DNA from: Pseudomonas fluorescens
GTDB lineage: Bacteria; Pseudomonadota; Gammaproteobacteria; Pseudomonadales; Pseudomonadaceae
Length of the DNA stretch: 64,000 nt
Assembly: GCF_018614655.1 (NCBI RefSeq)
Contig: NZ_JAGGOG010000005.1
Location: forward strand, 111,715 to 175,714
Direction: 5' to 3'
Shown here: piece after piece, positions 17,335 through 26,432 of the stretch
Numbering within the stretch: position 1 is the stretch's first letter
Layout: every line of letters starts with the position of its first letter
Made by a program: the position numbers and the translations under genes
The notes under the pieces: generated by a model
Told to the model about the DNA's origin: nothing
Seen by the model: the letters and a program-made list of their open reading frames with translations, nothing else
The model's database searches: none

Positions 17335-20300
17335 ATGGGCGCTTTATGGCAAACCGATTCGACCACGGCTGTGGTTCCAACCGACAGTGCGGATGAGCAG
17401 CCATTGCCACAAAAGCCCCGCAAACGACACTTTTTCTGGCGGATGTTCTGGCTGTTGCTGGTGATCAGCCTGATCGCCTTCGGTTATGCCGCCTCGCGGG
17501 AAATGCGTACGTCCAAGTGGCAGGCCCGGGAGTTCAGCCGGCTCGCCGAGTCGTTGACCTACAAGGTCCAACCCGGCCCCAGTAACGCCATTGTCTACCC
17601 CGGCGACGGCCCCTTCGATAAGCGCCTGGGCTACAGTGCCTTGGGCGATTTCCTACCGCGTTTGCTCAAACGCGACTACTTGATCCAAAGCCAGGCCCAG
17701 TTCTCCGACGCCTTGCTCGACTACACCCGCCACGGCCTGTTTGTGCCCTACGCCGAGAAAATCCAGGCAGGCCTGTCGATCACCGATTGCCGCGCCACAC
17801 CGATGTACCAATTCTACTACCCGCAGCAGTTCTACCCGACCTTTGCGGCCATCCCGCCAGTGATGGTCAACAGCCTGCTGTTTATCGAAAACCGCGACCT
17901 GCTGGACCCTGCTCAACCCCGGGCCAACCCGGCGGTGGACTGGCCGCGCTTTGCCAAGGCCGCCTGGTCCCAGGTCGCCAAATTGCTGCACTTGCCAGGC
18001 CAGACAGCAGGCGGCAGTACGTTGGCGACTCAATTGGAAAAATACCGTCACTCACCCGATGGGCTGACGCTGTCCGGTGGCGAGAAGATTCGCCAGATGA
18101 TTTCCGCCAGCGTGCGCACCTACCAGGGCGGCCCCGACACCCTGGAGGCGCGCAAGAACATCGTGCGCGATTACCTCAACAGCGTCCCTCTGTCGGCGGT
18201 ACCCGGCCACGGTGAAGTACACGGCATGTCTGAAGGCTTGCGAGTCTGGTACGGCGCCGACTTCAAGCAGACCAACGCCCTCCTGACCAGTAACGATCCC
18301 AGGCAACTCGCACAAAAAGGCTTGGCCCTGCGTGAAGTCCTGTCGTTGATGATCGCCCAGCGTCGGCCTTCGCACTATCTGTCCAAAGGCCGTCAGGAGC
18401 TGGCAGAACTCACCGACAGCCACATCCGTCTGTTGGCGCAAAATGGCGTGATCGACCCCGCGCTGTCCGCCGCCGCCCTGGCCAGCAAGGTCAGTTACCG
18501 TGACTGGCAACAACAACCCACGACCCAACCCATCGAAACCAACAAAGGTATCAGCGTCGCGCGCAGCCGCCTGGCTGCCCTGCTCAATCGTCCGCTGTAT
18601 GACCTGGACCGCCTGGACCTGTCCGCCACCAGCACCCTGCAAGGTGACCTGCAAACCCAAGCTACCGAGTACCTCAAACACCTGGCGGACCCAGCCTTTG
18701 CAGGACAACTCGGCTTGCTCGGCCCACGCCTGCTGACCCCGGCCAGCACCGCTCAGGTACGTTACAGCTTCAACCTCTACGAGATGACACCCGATGGCGC
18801 CCGGGTACGGGTACAGACCGACAACACCGATCAACCCTTCGACATCAACGAAGGCAGCAAGCTGGAGTTGGGCTCCACTGCCAAGCTGCGTGTGCTGACC
18901 ACCTACCTGCAAATCATCAGCGAACTCCACGACCGCTACGCCGGCCAAACACCCGCCGCGCTGAAGAAAGTCAACATTGATGACCAGGATCGCCTGTCCC
19001 GCTGGGCTGTGGATTACCTGGCGCAAAACAGCGACCAAAGCCTGCCGAAAATGCTCGATGCGGCCCTCAACCGGCAGTACTCCGCCAGCCCCGGCGAAAG
19101 CTTTTTCACCGGCGGCGGCCTGCATCACTTCCATAACTTTCGCAACGAAGATAACGGCCGCAGCCCGACGTTGCGTGACGCCCTGCGCGAATCGATCAAC
19201 CTGCCGTTCATTCGCCTGATGCGTGACCTGGTGCGCTACAGCACCTATCACGGCGCCAACAATAGCGCCGAGCTGCTCAAGGACGACAGCAACCCCCGTC
19301 GCCAGGAATACCTGGCCCAATTCGCCGACCGCGAGGGTACGACCTTCCTGCTGCGTTTCTGGAAAAAATACCGCAACAAGGACACCCAGGCCCGGCTCGA
19401 CACCTTCCTTGACGGCATGCACCCCACCGCCATCCGCCTGGCCGCCGTACACCGCTACCTGTTACCCCAGGCCAGCCAAACGAGCTTCAACAGTTTTGTC
19501 CGTGCCCATTTGACCAGCACCAAGGCGCCGGAAAAGCTCACCGACGAACGCTTGGAAAAGCTCTATCAAAATTACGGTCCCGGCGCCTACGACCTGCCGG
19601 ACCAAGGCTACATCGCCAAGGTCCATCCGCTGGATTTGTGGCTGCTCGGCTACTTGCTGAACAACCCCGAGGCCACCTTCACCCAGGCCGTCGCCGCCAG
19701 CGAGCATGAGCGCCAGGAAGTCTATGGCTGGCTGTTCAAGAGCCGGCACAAAAGTGCCCGAGACAGTCGGATTCGTACCATGCTGGAGATCGAAGCGTTC
19801 CTCGACATTCATCAACGCTGGCAGGCGGTCGGCTACCCGTTTGACCACCTGGTGCCGTCGCTGGCCACCGCCATTGGCAGTTCGGGCGACAAGCCCGCCG
19901 CCCTTGCCGAACTGGTGGGCACCATCCTCAATGACGGCATACGCCAGCCAACCCTGCGTATCGACAGCCTGTACTTTGCCGCCGGTACTCCCTACGAAAC
20001 CCGTCTGATCAACGACCCGAACCGTGGCAAGCGCGTGATGCCCAGCGAAGTCGCCAGCGCCTTGCGCACAGCGCTCTCGCAGGTGGTGGACGCCGGCACC
20101 GCCAAACGGGTCTCAGGCAGTTTCAAACTGGCAGATGGTACGCCACTCGCCATGGGCGGCAAGACCGGCACCGGGGATAACCGCATTGAAGCCATCGGTG
20201 CCGGTGGGCGAATTCTCAGCTCCAAGTCAATCAACCGCACGGCCACCTTTGTTTTCTATATTGGCGAACATCATTTCGGCACCCTCACCGCCTTTGTACC

Positions 20301-20436
20301 CGGCGCCTCGGCCCAAGGTTTCAAGTTCACCTCGGCCTTGCCCGTCCAAGTCCTCAAGGGCATGTCTGCGATTCTGACCCCCTACCTGCAACCCGGTGCC
20401 CAAAGTTTGTGCCTGCAACCGACCGCCCGCCAATAA
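17335..20436 (+). CDS. Bifunctional class A penicillin-binding protein
   Basis: About 1033 residues: a cytoplasmic tail, one membrane anchor (residues 34-55), then a GT51 glycosyltransferase domain and a transpeptidase domain. The GT51 part has a diverged first motif (IENRDLLDP near 182, catalytic Glu kept) and GGSTLATQLEKY near 226. The transpeptidase has S-T-A-K near 513, S-I-N near 619 and KTGTG near 942, so the three active-site motifs are present. It should polymerise and crosslink peptidoglycan in the periplasm. It is longer than PBP1a or PBP1b and its GT51 motif is unusual, so it is a separate subfamily. The start at 17335 (MGALWQTD) is preferred, but an in-frame ATG at 17320 is possible. 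Confidence 0.85.
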   Translation: MGALWQTDSTTAVVPTDSADEQPLPQKPRKRHFFWRMFWLLLVISLIAFGYAASREMRTSKWQAREFSRLAESLTYKVQPGPSNAIVYPGDGPFDKRLGYSALGDFLPRLLKRDYLIQSQAQFSDALLDYTRHGLFVPYAEKIQAGLSITDCRATPMYQFYYPQQFYPTFAAIPPVMVNSLLFIENRDLLDPAQPRANPAVDWPRFAKAAWSQVAKLLHLPGQTAGGSTLATQLEKYRHSPDGLTLSGGEKIRQMISASVRTYQGGPDTLEARKNIVRDYLNSVPLSAVPGHGEVHGMSEGLRVWYGADFKQTNALLTSNDPRQLAQKGLALREVLSLMIAQRRPSHYLSKGRQELAELTDSHIRLLAQNGVIDPALSAAALASKVSYRDWQQQPTTQPIETNKGISVARSRLAALLNRPLYDLDRLDLSATSTLQGDLQTQATEYLKHLADPAFAGQLGLLGPRLLTPASTAQVRYSFNLYEMTPDGARVRVQTDNTDQPFDINEGSKLELGSTAKLRVLTTYLQIISELHDRYAGQTPAALKKVNIDDQDRLSRWAVDYLAQNSDQSLPKMLDAALNRQYSASPGESFFTGGGLHHFHNFRNEDNGRSPTLRDALRESINLPFIRLMRDLVRYSTYHGANNSAELLKDDSNPRRQEYLAQFADREGTTFLLRFWKKYRNKDTQARLDTFLDGMHPTAIRLAAVHRYLLPQASQTSFNSFVRAHLTSTKAPEKLTDERLEKLYQNYGPGAYDLPDQGYIAKVHPLDLWLLGYLLNNPEATFTQAVAASEHERQEVYGWLFKSRHKSARDSRIRTMLEIEAFLDIHQRWQAVGYPFDHLVPSLATAIGSSGDKPAALAELVGTILNDGIRQPTLRIDSLYFAAGTPYETRLINDPNRGKRVMPSEVASALRTALSQVVDAGTAKRVSGSFKLADGTPLAMGGKTGTGDNRIEAIGAGGRILSSKSINRTATFVFYIGEHHFGTLTAFVPGASAQGFKFTSALPVQVLKGMSAILTPYLQPGAQSLCLQPTARQ

Positions 20437-20573
20437 GGGCGTTATATAGCTGTTTTTCAGTCCTGAATAGTGCATCGGACGCGCGCTGTTCCTAGCAACA
20501 TTTCAACCTTTTAAACCCGCGTACCTGGCAGATAATCGGATGCTCCAAGTCTTAATAAAAGGTCATCCAACTC

Positions 20574-22345
20574 ATGTCAGTCACGCTCATGGACCGAGCC
20601 ATATCGGCCGCCGAAAAAAAACCGGTTCATTACGATTTCATCCAGCAACAACTACCTCGATGGCTGACCGATACAGGGTCGCAACGAATAACCTCACTGA
20701 AAAATCTCACGCCTGACATCGCCCTGATCCACGCCAACGCCTTGCCATCGGCGCAACACAATTCACTCAAACAAGCCCTGGGCAACCATTGGACAACCCA
20801 GAACGCGCTGGACAAAAAGCTCGCGGCCCTAAGCGACATCAAGGCATTTGCCGAACCGCTGCTCAAAGATGCCCTGAAAGACTACGGCGACATCGACATA
20901 CTCCACACCTGGATCCGCGTCTACGCGCCTGCCAAATTGGCGTGGTGGGCAAAAAATGTGCTGCACGGTGTCACCAGCAGGATCACCACCCTGCTCGACG
21001 CGGCGCTGCACAATTTCTCGACAGAGGAAAACTTTGCCGAGTTTACGTTCCTGTCCGATGCGGACACTCGCGGGCAACGCCAACTGTTGACATTCCAGCA
21101 CAAGGAAACTGGCCAAACCCTCACCACTGAGGATTTCAAGACCCTGTGCCGAAAGCTCGATATCGGCGCACGCTATCAACAAAAAATACGCGCCACACTG
21201 GGGTTCGATGACGCGGCAATCGCCGCCCCGCTGCACCTCGACATCATCAGCAACCTGAAGGCAGCGTTGAACAGCGCCGCCCATCTGGGGCTGGCGAAAA
21301 AAGACATCACCCAGGATGCCTATGGGCTCGTTCAAGCCCTACTGCGTGGAGACTCCCGACTGGAACTGAACGGCCAACCGATGGATTTCTACACACTGGA
21401 CCTGCTGGAAACACGCCTGATCGGCGTCCTGGTTATCGCGCCTACACAGGTTGGCCCCGAGACCATGAGGATGCTGGCCTATATTCCCGAGGACCCCGAG
21501 CATCCGCTCAAGGAATACGCTTCATCACTGGACTTCGTCAAAGAACTGACCAGCCAGTTACGTGACAAAACCCCCGCGCCTGAATCATCACGTCCCAGCT
21601 ATCAACAATTCTTCAGCCAGTTCATTGCTCACAAAGAGCGCGGCCGTTTTTTTTACCAGCTCAACAGCTTGCTCTCCCCCCTACGCTGGTTTCCCAGGGA
21701 GCGTGGCGATAGCCGTCCGACCTGGCGCGAAACACCGGAGCAGGCACCCAACCTGCAGTTCCATATCGAGGCGGTACGGGACGACACCGCTAACCGCGCC
21801 AACGATCCGGATCACGATGACCTCTGGCACTACCTGTACCGGGTCAAACTGAACAAGATCGTCAATGATGCTCAGGAAATCGCCATCTCCACGGCCTATG
21901 TTGACCGCATGGCTCGCTGGAGCTGGTGGGATAACCTGGAAAACATGCTCACGGACATTTTCAACGCCGCCCTGCTGGTCGTTACCCCGTTCGTGCCCTT
22001 TCTCGGTGAACTGATGATGGCGTATACCGCCTACCAGGTACTCAACGACGTGTTCGAAGGTGTCGTCGACTGGGCAGAAGGCCGCCAACTTGAAGGGTGG
22101 GAGCAAACCCTGGCGGTGGCAGAGAACCTCATTCAACTCAGCCTGTTCCATGCCGGCGGGAAGATTACAGAAGTCGCCAGTTTGAAGCTGTCGCCCTTTG
22201 TCGACGGGCTCAAGCCCGTACAGACACCCGCGGGCGACACTCGCCTGTGGCACCCCAACCTCACGCCTTACCAGCAAAGGTCACTGCGCCTGCCGCCGAC
22301 AATCGTCCCTGAAGAGAACGGCCTGCACCCGCATCAAGGCAAGCA
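20574..22345 (+). pseudogene. DUF6543 toxin-like gene, 3'-truncated at a deletion junction
   Basis: Encodes about 590 recognisable residues of a DUF6543/dermonecrotic-toxin-like protein starting MSVTLMDRAIS at 20574. It has a hydrophobic helix pair (AALLVVTPFVPFLGELMMAY near 465-485) and a family-typical segment PPTIVPEENGLHPHQGK. Immediately after this the frame enters sequence that is antisense to the usher gene, so the remaining residues to the stop at 22517 are spurious. Intact relatives exceed 1,000 residues. The gene is a paralogue of the one at 4363 and probably yields no functional product. Confidence 0.7.
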
Positions 22346-24727
22346 GATTTTGCGGGTGGGCGAGCTGGCATTCATTTCCAGGGAGAAGAACCCGTCGACC
22401 TCACTCACCCCACGGCTGGCGTGGTTGATGATGTGGTGGCCCTTGAGCGGTTTGCCTTGGGGGTCGACCAGGCGCCCAAGCACGGTGACGGTGCGCATTA
22501 CGCTGATCTTGCGGTAGTCCACGCCGCCCTTGTTCAGGTGATAGGCGGTGCGTGGCGGCTGGATACTGGCCGCCGGCGCGTGGTTGCCTTCGAAGTCGAA
22601 ACTGACCGAGCTGCCTTTGTAGGCGGTGATCGGGATGAAGTTGCGCCCAGGCCGCAAGGTGGTGCTGCCGCCACTCAAGTCATCGGCACGCAGGAGGATG
22701 TCGTCGACGTCGGTTTCGACATCCACAATCATTCCCGAGCCGCCGCCGTGGTACTGGCTGGTGAGCACCATCTGCTGGCCGCCGATGGCAAACGTGCTGT
22801 CCAGGTTCAGGCCACCGGTGAGGTCGTTGTTGAACGAGGAGCGCTGCACGAAGCCGTCGCCATTGAACGCATCGGTCTGGAAGCTGGCCATGCCGGACAG
22901 GCCGACGCCGTAGGTGTCGCCCAGCACGGTGCCCGAGACGCTTTGCAGGACGTGGTCTTGCAGATCTTTGCGGTAGGTCAGCGAGCCGTTGTGATCGCGC
23001 CCACCGTCGCGGGAGGTACGCGTGCCGATGCTGGCAGACCATTGCTCGCCGGGGCTGCCCAGCGCCAGGCTGACACTCAGGTCGACCCCGCGGTTGCGTT
23101 TGTCGCCGGTGCTGGAGCTGGCCGGGCGGTCGAACAACGAGAGCCGCCAGTTGGCGTCACTGTCAAACAGACGGGTGCGCTCGTTCCAGCCCAGGTCCAG
23201 GCCAACGCCTTCGGTGTTGCCTTCGCTGTAGGAAACTCGGGCACTGATGGAACGCAGGTTACTCAGGCGATGGTTGAGCGAGAGTGAGGACAGGCTGGTC
23301 TGGCCGATAAAGACATCACGCTGGCGAATGCGGGTGCCGTCGGGCAGGGTTTCGTAAGTGTTGCGGTTGTCGAGCCAACTGCGGGTGTGGTTGAACACCA
23401 CACTGCCCAGGCCGTAATTGTAGAGGCTGTTGAAGTCGACACCGGTGCCGTAGTTGTCGGTCTGGTAGACATTGGCGTAGAGGCTGGCGTTATTGGCCAG
23501 GGTCCAGTCGATAGACGTGCCGTACTGCATGTTTTCCTTGACCTGGCGCCCGGACAACCCCAGCACCACCCGCGGGTGAGCCAAGTAGTTGACGGAGGCT
23601 CCGGCGGTCATGTCGCCGCTGGACTGATCATCCCAGTTGCTGAGCAACTTGCTTTCCTGGCCGGCAAACACGTTGTAGCGCCAATGGTTGTCGAGGTTGC
23701 GCCAGTTGTTGGGCTTGTACACCAACTCCTGGGTGGTGCTGGTGACCTGGCCGTCTTCCACCAGACGCACTTCCACTTCATAGATGCCGCCCGGCAACGG
23801 CCGCGTGTCCAGGCTTTGCAGGCCGGTGGTGACCGCCTGGGTGTTGATCAGCAGACCGTTGCGGTAGATCTCCACCGAAGCCTGTCGGTTGGCGGTGACG
23901 TAAATGGGGTAGATGCTCGGCTTGGGGTTGCTGATCATCAGGCTGTCGGAGCTGCCGTACATCACGCCCACGGCGGTGTCGGGGCTGGCGCCGAACGTAC
24001 GTAATTGACGGGTCAGGCCTTCGGCGTTGGGGGTGAAGTAGCCCAGACGCAAAAAATTGCCGTGCAGCTCACGTTGGGAGTAAAGCGAATACACCGCATG
24101 GTTGAGGGCGTCGTCGTCCGGCCCGCCCAGGCGCGAGAACTGCATGTTCACCACCTGGCTCCAGTTGCCCAGGCTGCCGCTGGCGTCCAGCCCCAGGCGA
24201 CCGCCCAGGTCCTGGCCCTGGCCACCGCTGATATTGAGCTGATTACGCACGATCAAGCCGGTGCTGCCGCCGTTGGGCAGGGAGTAATACTTCGACTCGA
24301 GCCCGTCACGTTCGGCGTTTTCGGTCAGCAGCGTGACCATGGACTTTTCAAGGTTGTAGTGCACCGCCAGCAGTTGCTCCGGACAGTTGCTTTCGCACGT
24401 CCCCAGCGACACGCCTTGCTTGAGGTAGTCACCCCAGCGATCGCGCTCGATATCCTTGATCACGCTGCCCTCGTGGTCGGTGAAGTCCAGCAGGGTCAGG
24501 CGATCATCGCGGGTCAGAACAATCATCGCCTCGGACACGAACTCCTGGTCCAGTTCAACCCGTACCGCCAGGGGCACATCAAAAAAATGCTCTTCAAAGT
24601 CCGCAGGCAGACCCTTGGCCTGGGACAGCAAACTTCTCGGGGTTGTGCCAGTTGCCGCGTCTGCTGCAAACGCACCCGTAGCAAACAACAGGGCAAGCGC
24701 TGCCGCGATGGGAGTCATCGGGAACAT
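22334..24727 (-). CDS. CS1-type (TcfC/CooC-like) fimbrial usher, C-terminally truncated
   Basis: A near-complete outer-membrane usher of the alpha (CS1/CFA) fimbrial class, about 797 residues from the ATG at 24727 (MFPMTPIAAALALLFATGAF signal peptide; a GTG at 24748 is an alternative). The N-terminal part carries a Cys pair (CESNCPEQ), then the barrel with alternating strands, then an E-set-like C-terminal domain. The end reads GFFSLEMNASSPT followed by six foreign residues and a stop, where the sequence changes into the toxin gene read backwards. Ushers thread pilin-chaperone complexes; loss of the last plug-binding region may impair it. The pilin gene is upstream. Confidence 0.8.
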   Translation of the reverse strand: MFPMTPIAAALALLFATGAFAADAATGTTPRSLLSQAKGLPADFEEHFFDVPLAVRVELDQEFVSEAMIVLTRDDRLTLLDFTDHEGSVIKDIERDRWGDYLKQGVSLGTCESNCPEQLLAVHYNLEKSMVTLLTENAERDGLESKYYSLPNGGSTGLIVRNQLNISGGQGQDLGGRLGLDASGSLGNWSQVVNMQFSRLGGPDDDALNHAVYSLYSQRELHGNFLRLGYFTPNAEGLTRQLRTFGASPDTAVGVMYGSSDSLMISNPKPSIYPIYVTANRQASVEIYRNGLLINTQAVTTGLQSLDTRPLPGGIYEVEVRLVEDGQVTSTTQELVYKPNNWRNLDNHWRYNVFAGQESKLLSNWDDQSSGDMTAGASVNYLAHPRVVLGLSGRQVKENMQYGTSIDWTLANNASLYANVYQTDNYGTGVDFNSLYNYGLGSVVFNHTRSWLDNRNTYETLPDGTRIRQRDVFIGQTSLSSLSLNHRLSNLRSISARVSYSEGNTEGVGLDLGWNERTRLFDSDANWRLSLFDRPASSSTGDKRNRGVDLSVSLALGSPGEQWSASIGTRTSRDGGRDHNGSLTYRKDLQDHVLQSVSGTVLGDTYGVGLSGMASFQTDAFNGDGFVQRSSFNNDLTGGLNLDSTFAIGGQQMVLTSQYHGGGSGMIVDVETDVDDILLRADDLSGGSTTLRPGRNFIPITAYKGSSVSFDFEGNHAPAASIQPPRTAYHLNKGGVDYRKISVMRTVTVLGRLVDPQGKPLKGHHIINHASRGVSEVDGFFSLEMNASSPTRKICLP

Positions 24728-24765
24728 GAACGGATACTCTGAATACACACGAGGAATACTTGAAT

Positions 24766-24830
24766 ACCGATCAACCGACAGCAGTGGCCGGTCGATCGGT
24801 AGTTACCAAGCAATAAGCTGACGCTTATTG
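24766..24830 (-). promoter_or_regulatory. Stem-loops between pilin and usher genes
   Basis: Between the pilin stop and usher start on the minus strand there is a perfect 8-bp stem with a 4-base loop at 24811-24830 (CAATAAGC, then TGAC, then GCTTATTG). A second 7-bp inverted repeat, ACCGATC/GATCGGT, is at 24766-24800. Neither is followed by a T-run, so a processing or mRNA-stabilising role is likelier than full termination. Confidence 0.55.
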
Positions 24831-24845
24831 ATTAACCCGACGCTT

Positions 24846-25340
24846 TCACGGAGTGACGCGCGGTTCGTGGTCAAACACCACCACGTAGTTGGTGGTGAAC
24901 AGCCCGGAAACACCGGTAGCCGGTGTGGCAGCAGCGATCACCATGTCGGCTTGGGTGCCGGGCGTGGAGCTGGCGTCATCGACCACTTCCAATGGCGAAC
25001 CGGTCAGGGTGACACCGTTGAAGGTGGTGGTCAGGGCAATAGAATCGGTGCCGTTGGTCAGGGAAGCCGGGCCGCCCTCAATGTAGGCCTTGATCGAACC
25101 ATCAGTGTTTTTCACCGCGTAAGTAGCACGCAACGGAGCCAGTTGGCCGGTGACCGTGTTGTAGGTCATGGTCTCGTCACGACCGAAGTTCGGATCCAGA
25201 GGCTGCGCATGGAACTGAGTAGTAGGAATGGTCGCCTTGATGTTGATGACGCTGGTGGCTTCACCTGCGGCAAACACGCTGGAGGAGGCAACGGCCAGCA
25301 GGGCCAGTGGCAGTACTAGAGCAGTTTTTTTCAGCATCAT
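24846..25340 (-). CDS. CS1-type fimbrial major subunit
   Basis: A 164-residue pilin of the CS1/CFA (alpha) class. It has a signal peptide (MMLKKTALVLPLALLAVASS...VFA) with cleavage before AGEATSV, the conserved N-terminal donor strand SVINIKATIPTTQFHAQP, and the C-terminal motif YVVVFDHEPRV. Such pilins carry no disulfide, and this one has no cysteine. It needs a periplasmic chaperone and an usher for assembly; the usher follows 98 bp downstream, but no chaperone or tip adhesin gene is in the window. Start at 25340 or the next ATG at 25337. Confidence 0.88.
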   Translation of the reverse strand: MMLKKTALVLPLALLAVASSSVFAAGEATSVINIKATIPTTQFHAQPLDPNFGRDETMTYNTVTGQLAPLRATYAVKNTDGSIKAYIEGGPASLTNGTDSIALTTTFNGVTLTGSPLEVVDDASSTPGTQADMVIAAATPATGVSGLFTTNYVVVFDHEPRVTP

Positions 25341-25811
25341 TAAATACCTGTCATCGCATTAAGTTAGTTAAAAGCCCGATGAAGATCGAAGCTTTCTGCA
25401 CGCCTGAAACTGACTTCCTCGTTGTTCGAGACATGTCCTAAGACGCCAGCAAATGATTAACCGAATTCAACTTAAAGTATGCCAGTGGATTCCGTATGGA
25501 GCGTAGTTATCCCCCTCCAACCCAGACAGATAAAACCTTGAAAAATCAATATCCAATTAATTTACTGTCAGCCAAAACATACCGACAACCAAACATTAAC
25601 CGACACAACTAACACCTCAATCTGTAAGAGAAGTATTACATACCACCCCTTGATTAATTATCCGAACAAATTAGAGCAGTTACTCCATAACCCAATTAAG
25701 TTTTATTATAAGTTTTGTCAACTAATTTCGGTGGTCGATGACATTAAGAATGCACCCGCGCCGATTCCCGCCCCGGGCCTTGCCGTTCGTCAGGAGGCCT
25801 TGCTCAAGTCA
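25341..25811. promoter_or_regulatory. AT-rich leader upstream of the fimbrial genes
   Basis: About 470 bases with no gene, clearly AT-richer than the surroundings. It should hold the fimbrial promoter (minus strand) and part of the yqjI-like promoter (plus strand). It has many short A/T tracts, typical of H-NS-like (MvaT) silenced fimbrial promoters; that role is inference. Confidence 0.5.
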
Positions 25812-25825
25812 TAAGATATATCTTA
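25812..25825 (+). promoter_or_regulatory. Palindromic operator candidate upstream of the PadR gene
   Basis: TAAGATATATCTTA is a perfect 14-base palindrome 34 bases upstream of the preferred ATG at 25860. Its closeness to an alternative ATG at 25830 argues that translation begins at 25860. Confidence 0.6.
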
Positions 25826-25859
25826 CGTTATGTCTAAACCACACACAAAGAGCACGATA

Positions 25860-26432
25860 ATGAGAGACCATCATTCCCACCGTGACCCCGGTGACGGCCG
25901 CGACGGCTTCGAGAAACGCCCAGGCCGCGAACGCGGCGGCCGTGGCCCGCGAGTCTTTGCCCCTGGCGATTTGAAACTGCTGTTGCCGGCGCTGATCGCC
26001 GAACAGCCCTGCCACGGCTACGACCTGATCCGCCAGATCGAAGGTCTGTTCGACGGTGCCTACAGCCCCAGCCCCGGGGTGATCTACCCCACGCTGACGT
26101 TTCTGGAAGAAAGCGAATTGATCAGCGGAGACGCCGAAGGCGGAAAAAAACGCTACACAATCACCGACGCCGGACGTCTCTTCTTAAGTGAGCAATCGGT
26201 TGCCCTGGACGGCGTGCGCATGCGCATTGACGTCAGCAAACGCTCTCTGCGTGGTCACGATCGGCCTCCGGAAATTCACGAGGCAGTGCACAACCTGCGC
26301 CATGCCCTGCAGTTGCACCACGGGCGCTGGAGTGCGGAAGAAATCCGTCGGGTCAGTGCGCTGCTTAATAACACCGCCAAAGCCATTGTTGACGGCCCGG
26401 CCGTGCAACCTTCATCGGAGCAAACCCAATGA
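25860..26432 (+). CDS. yqjI: PadR-family metal-responsive regulator (YqjI-like)
   Basis: A 190-residue regulator. Residues 1-30 are rich in His, Asp, Gly and Arg (MRDHHSHRDPGDGRDG), as in E. coli YqjI where that tail binds nickel. The PadR winged helix follows (DLKLLLPALIAEQPCHGYDL ... SPSPGVIYPTLTFLEE) and a helical dimerisation region ends the protein. Start at 25860 is preferred over 25830: it has AAAGAGC at the right distance and leaves the palindrome free. It overlaps the next gene by 4 bp (ATGA), a siderophore-interacting reductase, the same pair as yqjI-yqjH. It likely represses its own operon until metal is bound. Confidence 0.85.
   Translation: MRDHHSHRDPGDGRDGFEKRPGRERGGRGPRVFAPGDLKLLLPALIAEQPCHGYDLIRQIEGLFDGAYSPSPGVIYPTLTFLEESELISGDAEGGKKRYTITDAGRLFLSEQSVALDGVRMRIDVSKRSLRGHDRPPEIHEAVHNLRHALQLHHGRWSAEEIRRVSALLNNTAKAIVDGPAVQPSSEQTQ

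Noticed and set aside
18052..19452. 466-codon frame antisense to the PBP gene
   Set aside because: The PBP motifs are in the other strand; no own features.
22441..22517. C-terminal residues of the second toxin-like frame as genuine toxin sequence
   Set aside because: They are antisense to the usher, so they are read-through past a deletion junction.
22421..24742. Open frames antisense to the usher
   Set aside because: Mirror frames of a real usher; the first one is also where the truncated toxin reading continues spuriously.
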